Below, piece by piece: positions 41,031 through 48,069 of a stretch of 48,069 nucleotides of DNA (positions are counted from its first letter, which is position 1; each line of letters opens with the position of its first letter). Origin of the DNA: Lonepinella sp051851555 (lineage in GTDB: Bacteria; Pseudomonadota; Gammaproteobacteria; Enterobacterales; Pasteurellaceae). Both the position numbers and the translations under genes were made by a program. Below the pieces are notes generated by a model. The model was given only the letters and a program-made list of their open reading frames with translations, was not told the origin of the DNA and did no database searches. The stretch lies in contig NZ_JBPDVH010000011.1 of the NCBI RefSeq assembly GCF_051851555.1, positions 1-48,069 of the forward strand, written 5' to 3'.

Positions 41031-41494
41031 TATTTCGGTACACTAATGACAATCGTAGAAAACATCAAATCGGCGACAGAGCGACGATCTTTGCGAATAA
41101 AAGCACAAATAGCGTCAAACAAACCTAAGGCCACGAGTTGCCCCCCAATTCCCTCTACCACTTCTCGAGCAATGTATCGTCCCAAACTAATCGGGCGAAA
41201 TGTGGTATAAGACACCACTTTCAAGCCTAACCATTTTTTACCTAAGGTTTGTTGATAAGTTTTCATTGTCCAAATTTGCAGTCCAAAATAAACCACGACG
41301 GCTAAAAGTGGAATAACCGTAATATCATCCCCGACAAGGCCTGCAATAAATCCGCCAACAAATAGGAATGCAATAAAAATCAACACATTAATGGCTGAAG
41401 CCAACCAACGCCAACCACGTCCAGCATAAATAACAGGCGTTACTTCGTCCGTTTTTATTGTCTGAGCAACGGTATTGGGATTTTCAACTAACAT
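41030..41494 (-). CDS. RDD family membrane protein
   Basis: 154-residue protein with an RDD domain: AGRGWRWLASAINVLIF, two membrane spans (~35-80), then TLGKKWLGLKVV and the C-terminal DRRSVADLMFSTIVI. Function unknown; some members affect ion or lipid homeostasis. AAGGAG lies upstream of the ATG. It is translationally coupled to prmC and is the first ancestral operon gene after the restriction-modification pair. Confidence 0.88.
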   Translation of the reverse strand: MLVENPNTVAQTIKTDEVTPVIYAGRGWRWLASAINVLIFIAFLFVGGFIAGLVGDDITVIPLLAVVVYFGLQIWTMKTYQQTLGKKWLGLKVVSYTTFRPISLGRYIAREVVEGIGGQLVALGLFDAICAFIRKDRRSVADLMFSTIVISVPK

Positions 41495-41542
41495 TATGCT
41501 TTCTCCTTAATTTTATGCCAACAATGTGGCCACTTGTTCTGC

Positions 41543-42634
41543 TTATGATTCCCTACTCATCGGCTTGACCGCCATAAACATTTGGGATAATGCGAATGGA
41601 AAGCGTTGATCCAACGAATAATGATCAATCTTGCTACACCATTTTTTAACAAGACTATCATAATCCGCCATCTGTTCATTCCAACAATCTTCCACCACGG
41701 CAAGATCAATGTTGCCTAATAAGGATTTAATGATGGGCTGATATTGAAATAACAAACGATAAAACACTTGGCTTAATTTATCGATTTGCCATTGCTGATA
41801 ATAGGCTTGTTGCTCCGCCTCAATATCTGCCAACCCAACTTTTCCCCCTGCCGAATACAGATCTCTCATGTTCGGACAAATCACCGAGTAATAGGACACC
41901 CAAAAGGCACAGGCTTTGGCATATTTATCTTGTTTATTACTCAAGATTTCAGGGAATAAAATAAAACTTTCCGCAATCAATTTATCTTTTTGTTGCTGCT
42001 CTAAATTCGCAAAGGAATAAATGGCGAATTGTTTTGCGGTACTTTCTTCGTCAATCCACCATAAGGAATCATTGTTTTTTAACTGTTTTTTATAATATTG
42101 GCGAATTTTGCTAACCGGTCGCTTATCCTGTCTTAATTCATCATAGGAAATACCTATTTTATCAAAGATAGAATGGCCCTCGGCTAAGGTCATATCAATT
42201 TGATAACGTGGATAATGGGTAACGGAAATACCACTTAAACAATCTTCATAGCGGCGATATTTAATTTCAGGTACGCCACCACATTTGCCGAAAAAAATAT
42301 AAATTTTTTCGACACTGCTCACTCGTGAGGATTCTAAAATACTGTTGCCAATCGATAGCCATTTGTCGTCTTTGGTAAATTTGACTTCAACGCCCCAATA
42401 CCCTTTTGCGATAATATCGGGAAATTCTCGGTCACTCGTACGATATAACGCATGTTCAAAAACCGTATTTTGAGCGACCGCTTGCATGCTTTCAAACACA
42501 AATTGTTCAAATTTATTACCGGAATTAATGACATTTACGTCGATGTTCGCCAATACAAACTGTTTCGTTTTTTCTAACAGTTGCAAAAATAATACCTGCT
42601 CTGCATGAACCGATACATTATCGCTATAAATCAT
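41543..42634 (-). CDS. Probable type II restriction endonuclease (PD-(D/E)XK)
   Basis: 363-residue protein overlapping the cytosine methyltransferase stop by 4 bp (ATGA). It carries a plausible PD-(D/E)XK nuclease core: P72-D73 in EFPDII, then E83-V-K85 in WGVEVKFTKDD. Conserved-looking SSRVSSVEKIYIFFGK and YEDCLSGISVTHYPRY follow. Location next to the methyltransferase, together with the catalytic motif, supports a restriction function. I do not recognise the specificity. The sizes of the pair (319 and 363 residues) resemble HaeII/NgoBI-like systems, but that is only a size comparison. Confidence 0.75.
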   Translation of the reverse strand: MIYSDNVSVHAEQVLFLQLLEKTKQFVLANIDVNVINSGNKFEQFVFESMQAVAQNTVFEHALYRTSDREFPDIIAKGYWGVEVKFTKDDKWLSIGNSILESSRVSSVEKIYIFFGKCGGVPEIKYRRYEDCLSGISVTHYPRYQIDMTLAEGHSIFDKIGISYDELRQDKRPVSKIRQYYKKQLKNNDSLWWIDEESTAKQFAIYSFANLEQQQKDKLIAESFILFPEILSNKQDKYAKACAFWVSYYSVICPNMRDLYSAGGKVGLADIEAEQQAYYQQWQIDKLSQVFYRLLFQYQPIIKSLLGNIDLAVVEDCWNEQMADYDSLVKKWCSKIDHYSLDQRFPFALSQMFMAVKPMSRES

Positions 42635-43590
42635 CGTAAAGATTCCTTAACGGCTTGCGCTAAATGCCAAGCAAACACTGGCGCAACGGCATTGCCCACT
42701 TGACGATAAGCATCGGTGGTCGAATTTAAAAACACAAAATCATCGGGGAAAGACTGGATTCTTGCTGCTTCACGGGCAGATAAACGCCGATCTAATGTAT
42801 AATGAAATTCGATATTGCCGTGATGCTCTGCTCGCATGGTAGGGCCTGGTTTATCTGCTTTGGTTTTGGTATTGCCTTGCGTCCCTTTAAATAATTTTGC
42901 CTTAGAATAACCACTATTTGGCAAGGAAAAATGCACTTCATCACTTTCTAAGTCGCCAATGGCTTGCTTTAATGACACCCAAGGTTTTTTAGTACCATCA
43001 CTCTGCTCACTATGGGTTTCTTGGGGCCAGTTAAATTTAATTTTTAAGTCTTTTCGAATGCCGACAATAATCACCCGCTCTCGGGTTTGCGGCACGCCAT
43101 AGTTAGCGGTATTTAACAAGCGATAATCAATGTCATAGCCTAATTGACGAAAATCATCGACAATGGTGGTAATCGCCAAGCCTTTTTGCCAAGTTAATAA
43201 CCCTTTGACGTTTTCCGCTAAAAATAACTTAGGCTGTACTTTTTTCACCACCTCAACCATATTCAAATACAGTTGCCCACGTTCAACGGCTAACCCTTGC
43301 CGTTTCCCCGCAACGCTAAAGTCTTGACAAGGAAAACCGCCCAACACAATATCCGCAGAGGGCAATGTGTTTTTATCAATTTGATTAATATCACCGCAAA
43401 CAACAGGGATATTAGGAAAATTATGCTGGAATGTTTTGCAAGCCCGTTCATTCAGATCGTTTGCCCACACGACATTAAAGGGATGTTGAGCATATTGTTT
43501 ACCTAAATACGCAAAGCCCCCTTTAAAGCCTAAATCTAACCCCCCAGCACCAGAAAAGAGCGAAATAACATCAAATGGCTTGTTATCCAT
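42631..43590 (-). CDS. DNA (cytosine-5) methyltransferase of a type II R-M system
   Basis: 319-residue C5-cytosine methyltransferase with all landmark motifs in order: I (FSGAGGLDLGF, 12-22), IV with catalytic C88 (GGFPCQDFSVAG), VI (AENVKG), VIII (QTRERVIIVG), a short target-recognition region (~185-260), IX (RLSAREAARIQSFPDDF) and X (QVGNAVAP). It protects the host DNA from the adjacent nuclease. It starts only 9 bp after the prfA stop with a weak ribosome site, so it is probably expressed by prfA readthrough. Target sequence unknown. Confidence 0.95.
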   Translation of the reverse strand: MDNKPFDVISLFSGAGGLDLGFKGGFAYLGKQYAQHPFNVVWANDLNERACKTFQHNFPNIPVVCGDINQIDKNTLPSADIVLGGFPCQDFSVAGKRQGLAVERGQLYLNMVEVVKKVQPKLFLAENVKGLLTWQKGLAITTIVDDFRQLGYDIDYRLLNTANYGVPQTRERVIIVGIRKDLKIKFNWPQETHSEQSDGTKKPWVSLKQAIGDLESDEVHFSLPNSGYSKAKLFKGTQGNTKTKADKPGPTMRAEHHGNIEFHYTLDRRLSAREAARIQSFPDDFVFLNSTTDAYRQVGNAVAPVFAWHLAQAVKESLR

Positions 43591-43599
43591 CTATTAGCC

Positions 43600-44682
43600 T
43601 TACCCCTGTTCCGACAAGGCCGCTAATTGATCCGCTTGGTATTCCGTGATAATCGGTTGAATTAATTCATCAATTTTGCCATTCATCACTTCATCTAAAC
43701 GATACACGGTTAAATTAATACGGTGATCGGTCACACGACCTTGCGGATAATTATAGGTACGGATCTTATCGGAACGGTCACCCGAACCTAATAGATTACG
43801 GCGAGTGTCCGCTTGTTCGGCGGCTTGGCGTTCTTGCTCCACTTGCACAATACGGGAGGCCAATACTGACATGGCTTTGGCTTTGTTTTTGTGTTGTGAA
43901 CGTTCATCTTGACATTCCACCACAATGCCCGTTGGAATATGGGTAATGCGCACCGCTGAATCCGTAGTGTTCACGTGCTGACCACCTGCGCCAGATGATC
44001 GGTATGTATCAATACGTAAATCGCTTGGATTGATTTCAGGTAATTCGCTTTCAGGCAATTCTGGCATCACCGCCACCGTACAAGCCGAGGTATGAATCCG
44101 CCCTTGGCTTTCGGTTTTTGGCACACGTTGCACACGGTGACCACCCGATTCAAATTTAAGCTGACCGTAGACATTTTCCCCTGAAATTTTCACGATAATT
44201 TCTTTATAACCGCCCTGCTCGCTTTCGTTAGCACTCAAGGTTTCAATCCGCCAGCGTTTGCTTTCCGCATAACGGCTGTACATACGGAACAAGTCGCCGG
44301 CAAAAATCCCCGCCTCATCACCGCCCGTGCCCGCACGGATTTCTAAATAGGCGTTGTATTCATCATTCGGATCTTTCGGCAACAGCAAGATTTGTAACTG
44401 TTGCTCGACGCTGTCCACTTCTTCCCGACATTCTTCAATTTCCATTTCGGCCATTTCTTTCATATCAGGATCGTCTAATAAAAGTTCCGCCTCTTGCATA
44501 TTCGCATGCAGTTGTTTCCAACGTCCAAAGACTTTCACCACATCTTCTAATTGGGCGTATTCTTTGGAATAGGCACGGAATTTGTCTTGATCATTGATCA
44601 CGGACGCATCACCTAATAAGGCCTCAAGTTCTTCATGGCGTTCTTGTAGGCTGTCTAATTTGCTGATAATACTGGGTTTCAT
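43600..44682 (-). CDS. prfA: Peptide chain release factor 1
   Basis: 360-residue RF1 that terminates translation at UAA and UAG. It has the GGQ motif (RSSGAGGQHVNTTDSAVRIT) and the tripeptide anticodon region as RVPKTESQGRIHTSA, a P-x-T form with Lys where E. coli has Ala. First gene of the minus-strand operon; its GGQ glutamine is the substrate of PrmC. AAAGGT lies about six bases before the ATG. Confidence 0.97.
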   Translation of the reverse strand: MKPSIISKLDSLQERHEELEALLGDASVINDQDKFRAYSKEYAQLEDVVKVFGRWKQLHANMQEAELLLDDPDMKEMAEMEIEECREEVDSVEQQLQILLLPKDPNDEYNAYLEIRAGTGGDEAGIFAGDLFRMYSRYAESKRWRIETLSANESEQGGYKEIIVKISGENVYGQLKFESGGHRVQRVPKTESQGRIHTSACTVAVMPELPESELPEINPSDLRIDTYRSSGAGGQHVNTTDSAVRITHIPTGIVVECQDERSQHKNKAKAMSVLASRIVQVEQERQAAEQADTRRNLLGSGDRSDKIRTYNYPQGRVTDHRINLTVYRLDEVMNGKIDELIQPIITEYQADQLAALSEQG

Positions 44683-44727
44683 ATTGACCTTTTAAATCGA
44701 TTAAAATCAAAATTTTTTCAAAAATTT

Positions 44728-44800
44728 TTGTAGGGGCGTATTGCATACGCCCTTGGCATTAACGGAGCGTAATTTGGGCGTATGCAATACGCCCCTACAA
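44728..44800. repeat. Perfect 25-bp inverted-repeat intergenic element
   Basis: The ends TTGTAGGGGCGTATTGCATA... and ...TATGCAATACGCCCCTACAA are exact 25-bp inverted repeats around a 23-bp centre. Each arm is itself a hairpin (GGGCGTAT-TGC-ATACGCCC). There is no ORF. It sits in the 270-bp divergent gap between prfA and rsxA and looks like a small non-autonomous repeat. Confidence 0.9.
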
Positions 44801-44876
44801 TTTTCGTTATTCATTAAAATTCGTCGTATTCTAGCATAAAACCGCGGTAAAAATTAATGACATATTGATTTTTTTA

Positions 44877-44905
44877 TTGTTCTCACCGCCCAAAACAAGG
44901 ATAAT
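44877..44905 (+). promoter_or_regulatory. Probable rsx promoter
   Basis: TTGTTC (44877-44882) and GATAAT (44900-44905) are 17 bp apart, about 48 bp before the rsxA ATG. Confidence 0.55.
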
Positions 44906-44952
44906 ACACAAGATTTTAACGATTTTTACTGATAACAATACCTTAGCTATTT

Positions 44953-45531
44953 ATGGAATATATTTTATTGATTATTTCCACCGCACTGATTAACAATTTT
45001 GTGTTGGTGAAATTTCTTGGCTTATGCCCGTTTATGGGGGTGTCCAAAAAAGTGGACACCGCAGTGGGAATGGGCTTGGCGACCATGTTTGTGTTAACCG
45101 TTGCCTCGCTCACGGCGTATTTGGTGGATACCTATATTTTAGCCCCGTTTAACGCACAATTTTTGCGTACGTTGGTGTTTATTTTAGTGATTGCGGTGGT
45201 GGTGCAATTTACCGAAATGGTGATTAACAAAACCAGTCCGACATTGTATCGTTTACTCGGGATTTTCTTGCCTTTAATCACCACCAACTGTGCGGTGTTA
45301 GGCGTGGCATTATTGAATATTAATCTTGCCCATAATTTAACCCAATCCGTGGTGTATGGTTTTTCCGCCTCACTGGGATTTTCCTTGGTGTTGGTGCTAT
45401 TTTCGGCTTTGCGTGAACGGCTTGCCGCAGCAGATGTTCCCGTGCCATTTCGTGGGGCATCCATTGCCTTAATCACCGCAGGGCTGATGTCCCTTGCCTT
45501 TATGGGCTTTGCTGGCTTAGTGAGATCCTAG
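44953..45531 (+). CDS. rsxA: Rsx/Rnf electron transport complex subunit A
   Basis: 192-residue inner-membrane protein with six hydrophobic segments, matching RsxA/RnfA (NNFVLVKFLGLCPFMGVSKK; LITTNCAVLGVALLNI; GASIALITAGLMSLAFMGF). The complex moves electrons between NADH and ferredoxin-type carriers coupled to ion flow; in E. coli it keeps SoxR reduced. The stop is directly followed by the rsxB ATG. Confidence 0.97.
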   Translation: MEYILLIISTALINNFVLVKFLGLCPFMGVSKKVDTAVGMGLATMFVLTVASLTAYLVDTYILAPFNAQFLRTLVFILVIAVVVQFTEMVINKTSPTLYRLLGIFLPLITTNCAVLGVALLNINLAHNLTQSVVYGFSASLGFSLVLVLFSALRERLAAADVPVPFRGASIALITAGLMSLAFMGFAGLVRS

Positions 45532-46110
45532 ATGACGACCCTTTCTTGCGTATTGATTGCCATCACTGTCCTCGCCTTGATTTTCGGCGTGGTGCTGGGT
45601 TTCGCCTCGATAAAATTAAAGGTAGACGCCGATCCCATTGTGGAAAAAATTGATGCGATTTTGCCTCAAACCCAATGCGCACAATGCGGTTACCCCGGTT
45701 GTAAACCCTATGCCGAGGCCATTGCCAACGGTGATGTGATCACAAAATGCGTACCGGGTGGGCAACAAACCGTGGTCAAAATTGCCGAACTGATGGGCGT
45801 TGATGTTCCAACGCTGGACGGCATGGAAGAACCTGAAGTCAAGGTGGCGTTTATTCATGAAGATATGTGTATTGGTTGCACAAAATGTATTCAGGCTTGC
45901 CCTGTGGATGCGATTATCGGCACCAACAAAGCCATGCACACCATTATTGCGGATCTTTGTACGGGTTGCGAACTTTGCGTGGCACCTTGCCCAACGGATT
46001 GTATTACCATGGAAAAAGTAGAAAAACAGGTCGAAAATTGGAACTGGAAACTCGATCCGAAAATGGTGATCCCGATTAAATATGAAAATAAACTGGTGGT
46101 GGGCGAATAA
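45532..46110 (+). CDS. rsxB: Rsx/Rnf electron transport complex subunit B (Fe-S protein)
   Basis: 192-residue subunit with an N-terminal membrane helix, a four-Cys Fe-S domain (CAQCGYPGCKPYAEA, with a further Cys in ITKCVPGG) and two [4Fe-4S] ferredoxin motifs (CIGCTKCIQACP; CTGCELCVAPCP). It starts immediately after rsxA, and its stop overlaps the rsxC start by one base. Confidence 0.97.
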   Translation: MTTLSCVLIAITVLALIFGVVLGFASIKLKVDADPIVEKIDAILPQTQCAQCGYPGCKPYAEAIANGDVITKCVPGGQQTVVKIAELMGVDVPTLDGMEEPEVKVAFIHEDMCIGCTKCIQACPVDAIIGTNKAMHTIIADLCTGCELCVAPCPTDCITMEKVEKQVENWNWKLDPKMVIPIKYENKLVVGE

Positions 46111-48069
46111 TGACCGATATTTTAACTCGCTACCAATCAGGCAAATTATGGGATTTCTACGGTGGGATTCACCCACCAGAAATGAAATCACAATCCAATT
46201 CTACGCCGATTTTCACCGCACTTTTGGCGGAAAAATACTATGTGCCAATTAAACAACATCTTGGCTCGGCGGGGAATTTGCTTGTCAACGTCGGCGATCA
46301 GGTTCTCAAAGGACAACCGCTCACCCAAGGCGACGGCTTGCGTTGCTTGCCTGTGCATGCGCCGACATCTGGCGTTGTCACGGACATTGCCCCTTATATC
46401 GCAGCTCACCCATCGGGGTTAAGCGAAATGGCGGTGCATATTCTGGCAGACGGCAAAGATCAATGGCGTGAACAACAACCCATTGAAGATTTTCTCAGTC
46501 AAACACCCGATCAACTTATTCAAAAGATTTACCAAGCAGGCGTGGCAGGCTTAGGCGGTGCGGTATTCCCAACCGCAGCGAAAGTCAGTTCTGCTGCGAA
46601 TTTGGTGAAATTATTGATTATTAACGGGGCAGAATGTGAGCCTTACATCACCTGTGACGACCGTTTAATGCGGGATTACGCCGATGAAATTATTGAGGGC
46701 GTGCGCATTTTACGCTACATTCTTCGCCCTGAAAAAGTGGTGATTGCGGTAGAAGACAACAAACCCGAGGCGGTCGCAGCCCTTGAATTTGCGTTACACG
46801 GTGCAGATGATATAGATATTCGGGTGATTCCGACCAAATACCCCTCTGGCGATTCCAGTCAATTAGTGAAAATCCTCACGGGCTTAGAAGTGCCAACTGG
46901 TAAACGTTCTTCCAGTATTGGCGTGCATATGCAAAACGTAGGAACGGCGTTTGCGATTAAGCGTGCAGTGATGGATGATGAACCGTTAATTGAACGTGTG
47001 GTCACGCTCACGGGCGATAAAATCCCCAATAAAGGCAATGTCTGGGTACGTTTGGGTACGCCAATTTCCGCTGTATTAACTCAAGCGGGTTATCAGGCGG
47101 ATGAACGCTTGCCGGTGTATTTAGGCGGGCCAATGATGGGCTTAGCGTTGCCGAATTTAGACGCTCCCGTCACTAAATTAGCCAACTGCTTGCTCGCCCC
47201 CGATCATTTTGAATATGCGCCACCGCCCGCAGAACAAGCCTGTATTCGCTGTTCAGCTTGCTCGGACGCTTGCCCTGTGCAACTTATGCCACAACAATTA
47301 TATTGGTTTGCCCGTGCGGAAGATCACGAAAAATCGCAACAATATCAATTAATGGATTGTATCGAATGCGGGATCTGTGCCTACGTTTGCCCGAGCCATA
47401 TTCCGTTGGTGCAATATTTCCGTCAGGAAAAATCCGCTATTTGGGAACAGGAAGAAAAAGCCAAAAAAGCCGAAGACGCCAAACTCCGCTTCGAGGCCCG
47501 TCAAGCTCGCTTAGAAAAAGAAGAACAAGCCCGCAAAGCCCGCACCCAAAAAGCCGCTGAAAATCGCCGTCAAGAAGTGGCAAACAGTGACGGCGTCGAT
47601 CCTGTGGCTGCCGCTCTTGCTCGTCTCAAAGCGAAAAAAACCGATACACCTGCAGAAACAGAAATCAAAACTATCGTAGATGAAAATAAAGGCGAAGTGT
47701 TGCCAGATAACAGCGATATTATGGCCGCCCGCAAAGCTCGCCGTTTAGCTCGGCAACAGGAACAAGCCGAACACACAACAGAAAGCGCGGTGCAAAATAA
47801 CGAAATTTCAGAAAAAAACACCGCACTTGATCCGAAAAAAGCAGCGGTGGCAGCCGCTTTGGCTCGAGCGAAAGCCAAGAAAGCCGCCCAACAAAATCAA
47901 GCTGTTGATCCAATCGTTGAAAAGCCAATAGAAACCGAAACCAACGCTGAAGTGGATCCGAAGAAAGCGGCAGTAGCGGCAGCTATTGCAAGAGCAAAAG
48001 CCAAAAAACAAGCTCAACAAAATCAAGCTGTTGAGCCAATCGCTGAAAAACCACTAGAAACCGAAACCA
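46110..48069 (+). CDS. rsxC: Rsx/Rnf electron transport complex subunit C, 5' part
   Basis: The start ATG overlaps the rsxB stop (TAATG), and the frame is open through the window end (653 codons), so the gene is partial at its 3' side. It has an N-terminal lipoyl/biotinyl-like and NADH/FMN domain (Complex1 51K-like: GLGGAVFPTAAK, INGAECEPYITCDDR), then two [4Fe-4S] motifs (C378-IRCSACSDACP; C417-IECGICAYVCP). After about residue 440 comes a long Ala/Lys/Glu-rich region. Toward the edge this contains DPKKAAVAAALARAKAKK units with a 126-bp period (47829, 47955). Such tails are common in gammaproteobacterial RsxC. NADH-binding subunit of the complex. Confidence 0.95.
   Translation, partial: MTDILTRYQSGKLWDFYGGIHPPEMKSQSNSTPIFTALLAEKYYVPIKQHLGSAGNLLVNVGDQVLKGQPLTQGDGLRCLPVHAPTSGVVTDIAPYIAAHPSGLSEMAVHILADGKDQWREQQPIEDFLSQTPDQLIQKIYQAGVAGLGGAVFPTAAKVSSAANLVKLLIINGAECEPYITCDDRLMRDYADEIIEGVRILRYILRPEKVVIAVEDNKPEAVAALEFALHGADDIDIRVIPTKYPSGDSSQLVKILTGLEVPTGKRSSSIGVHMQNVGTAFAIKRAVMDDEPLIERVVTLTGDKIPNKGNVWVRLGTPISAVLTQAGYQADERLPVYLGGPMMGLALPNLDAPVTKLANCLLAPDHFEYAPPPAEQACIRCSACSDACPVQLMPQQLYWFARAEDHEKSQQYQLMDCIECGICAYVCPSHIPLVQYFRQEKSAIWEQEEKAKKAEDAKLRFEARQARLEKEEQARKARTQKAAENRRQEVANSDGVDPVAAALARLKAKKTDTPAETEIKTIVDENKGEVLPDNSDIMAARKARRLARQQEQAEHTTESAVQNNEISEKNTALDPKKAAVAAALARAKAKKAAQQNQAVDPIVEKPIETETNAEVDPKKAAVAAAIARAKAKKQAQQNQAVEPIAEKPLETET

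Noticed and set aside
46240..47560. Short plus-strand frames within the rsxC region
   Set aside because: They lie in other frames of rsxC, which itself runs open from 46110 to the window end with conserved Fe-S motifs.

Overview
The window is about 48 kb of chromosome from a member of the Pasteurellaceae. The Hin-type DNA uptake signal core (AAGTGCGGT or its complement) occurs roughly twenty times on both strands. Gene neighbourhoods such as mdh/argR/yfcH, prfA..prmC-sirB1-kdsA and trpBA are those of Haemophilus/Aggregatibacter-like bacteria. The proteins fit too: a P5-type OmpA, a YadA-type trimeric adhesin and surface lipoproteins with transferrin-binding-protein-B-like barrels. I cannot name the species. 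No rRNA, tRNA, CRISPR array, IS transposase or prophage is visible.

Layout. 1-1847: 3' end of a trimeric autotransporter. 1963-3855: possible 52-codon ORF, then divergent modA and modE with a ModE operator between them. 3889-5958: trpBA behind a promoter overlapped by a TrpR-like operator. 5996-6316: a structured transcription unit encoding a 24-residue hydrophobic peptide, resembling a type I toxin locus. 6354-11497: a Fur-box-preceded operon of a TonB-dependent receptor and a periplasmic M16 protease (PqqL/FusC type). 11626-17254: a TonB-dependent receptor of the haemoglobin/transferrin class and two divergent paralogous lipoproteins, each with its own 36-bp tandem-repeat linker. 17350-28106: housekeeping genes (ybaN, prlC, ydfG, a possible PBECR-fold protein, mdh, argR, yfcH, letAB, grxD). 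28216-31331: two TPM-domain genes, lemA and ompA, with a palindromic intergenic repeat. 31705-35330: a CeuBCDE-like catecholate siderophore ABC operon. 35468-38054: mepM, ycgL, sfsA. 38099-38430: two sRNA-like units, the first with a Fur box in its promoter. 38452-44682: prfA-[type II restriction-modification pair]-RDD-prmC-sirB1-kdsA on the minus strand. 44728-44800: a perfect inverted-repeat element. 44953-48069: rsxA, rsxB and the 5' part of rsxC.

Iron acquisition is the common theme. A receptor with a processing protease, a receptor with two probable surface lipoproteins, a catecholate siderophore importer and a candidate Fur-controlled small RNA all lie within 32 kb. Fur-like sites precede the protease operon, the siderophore operon and the small RNA. 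The most unusual items are the small-peptide RNA at 5996-6316, the repeat-bearing lipoprotein pair, the Fur-box sRNA with its neighbour, and the restriction-modification pair inserted into the prfA-prmC operon.
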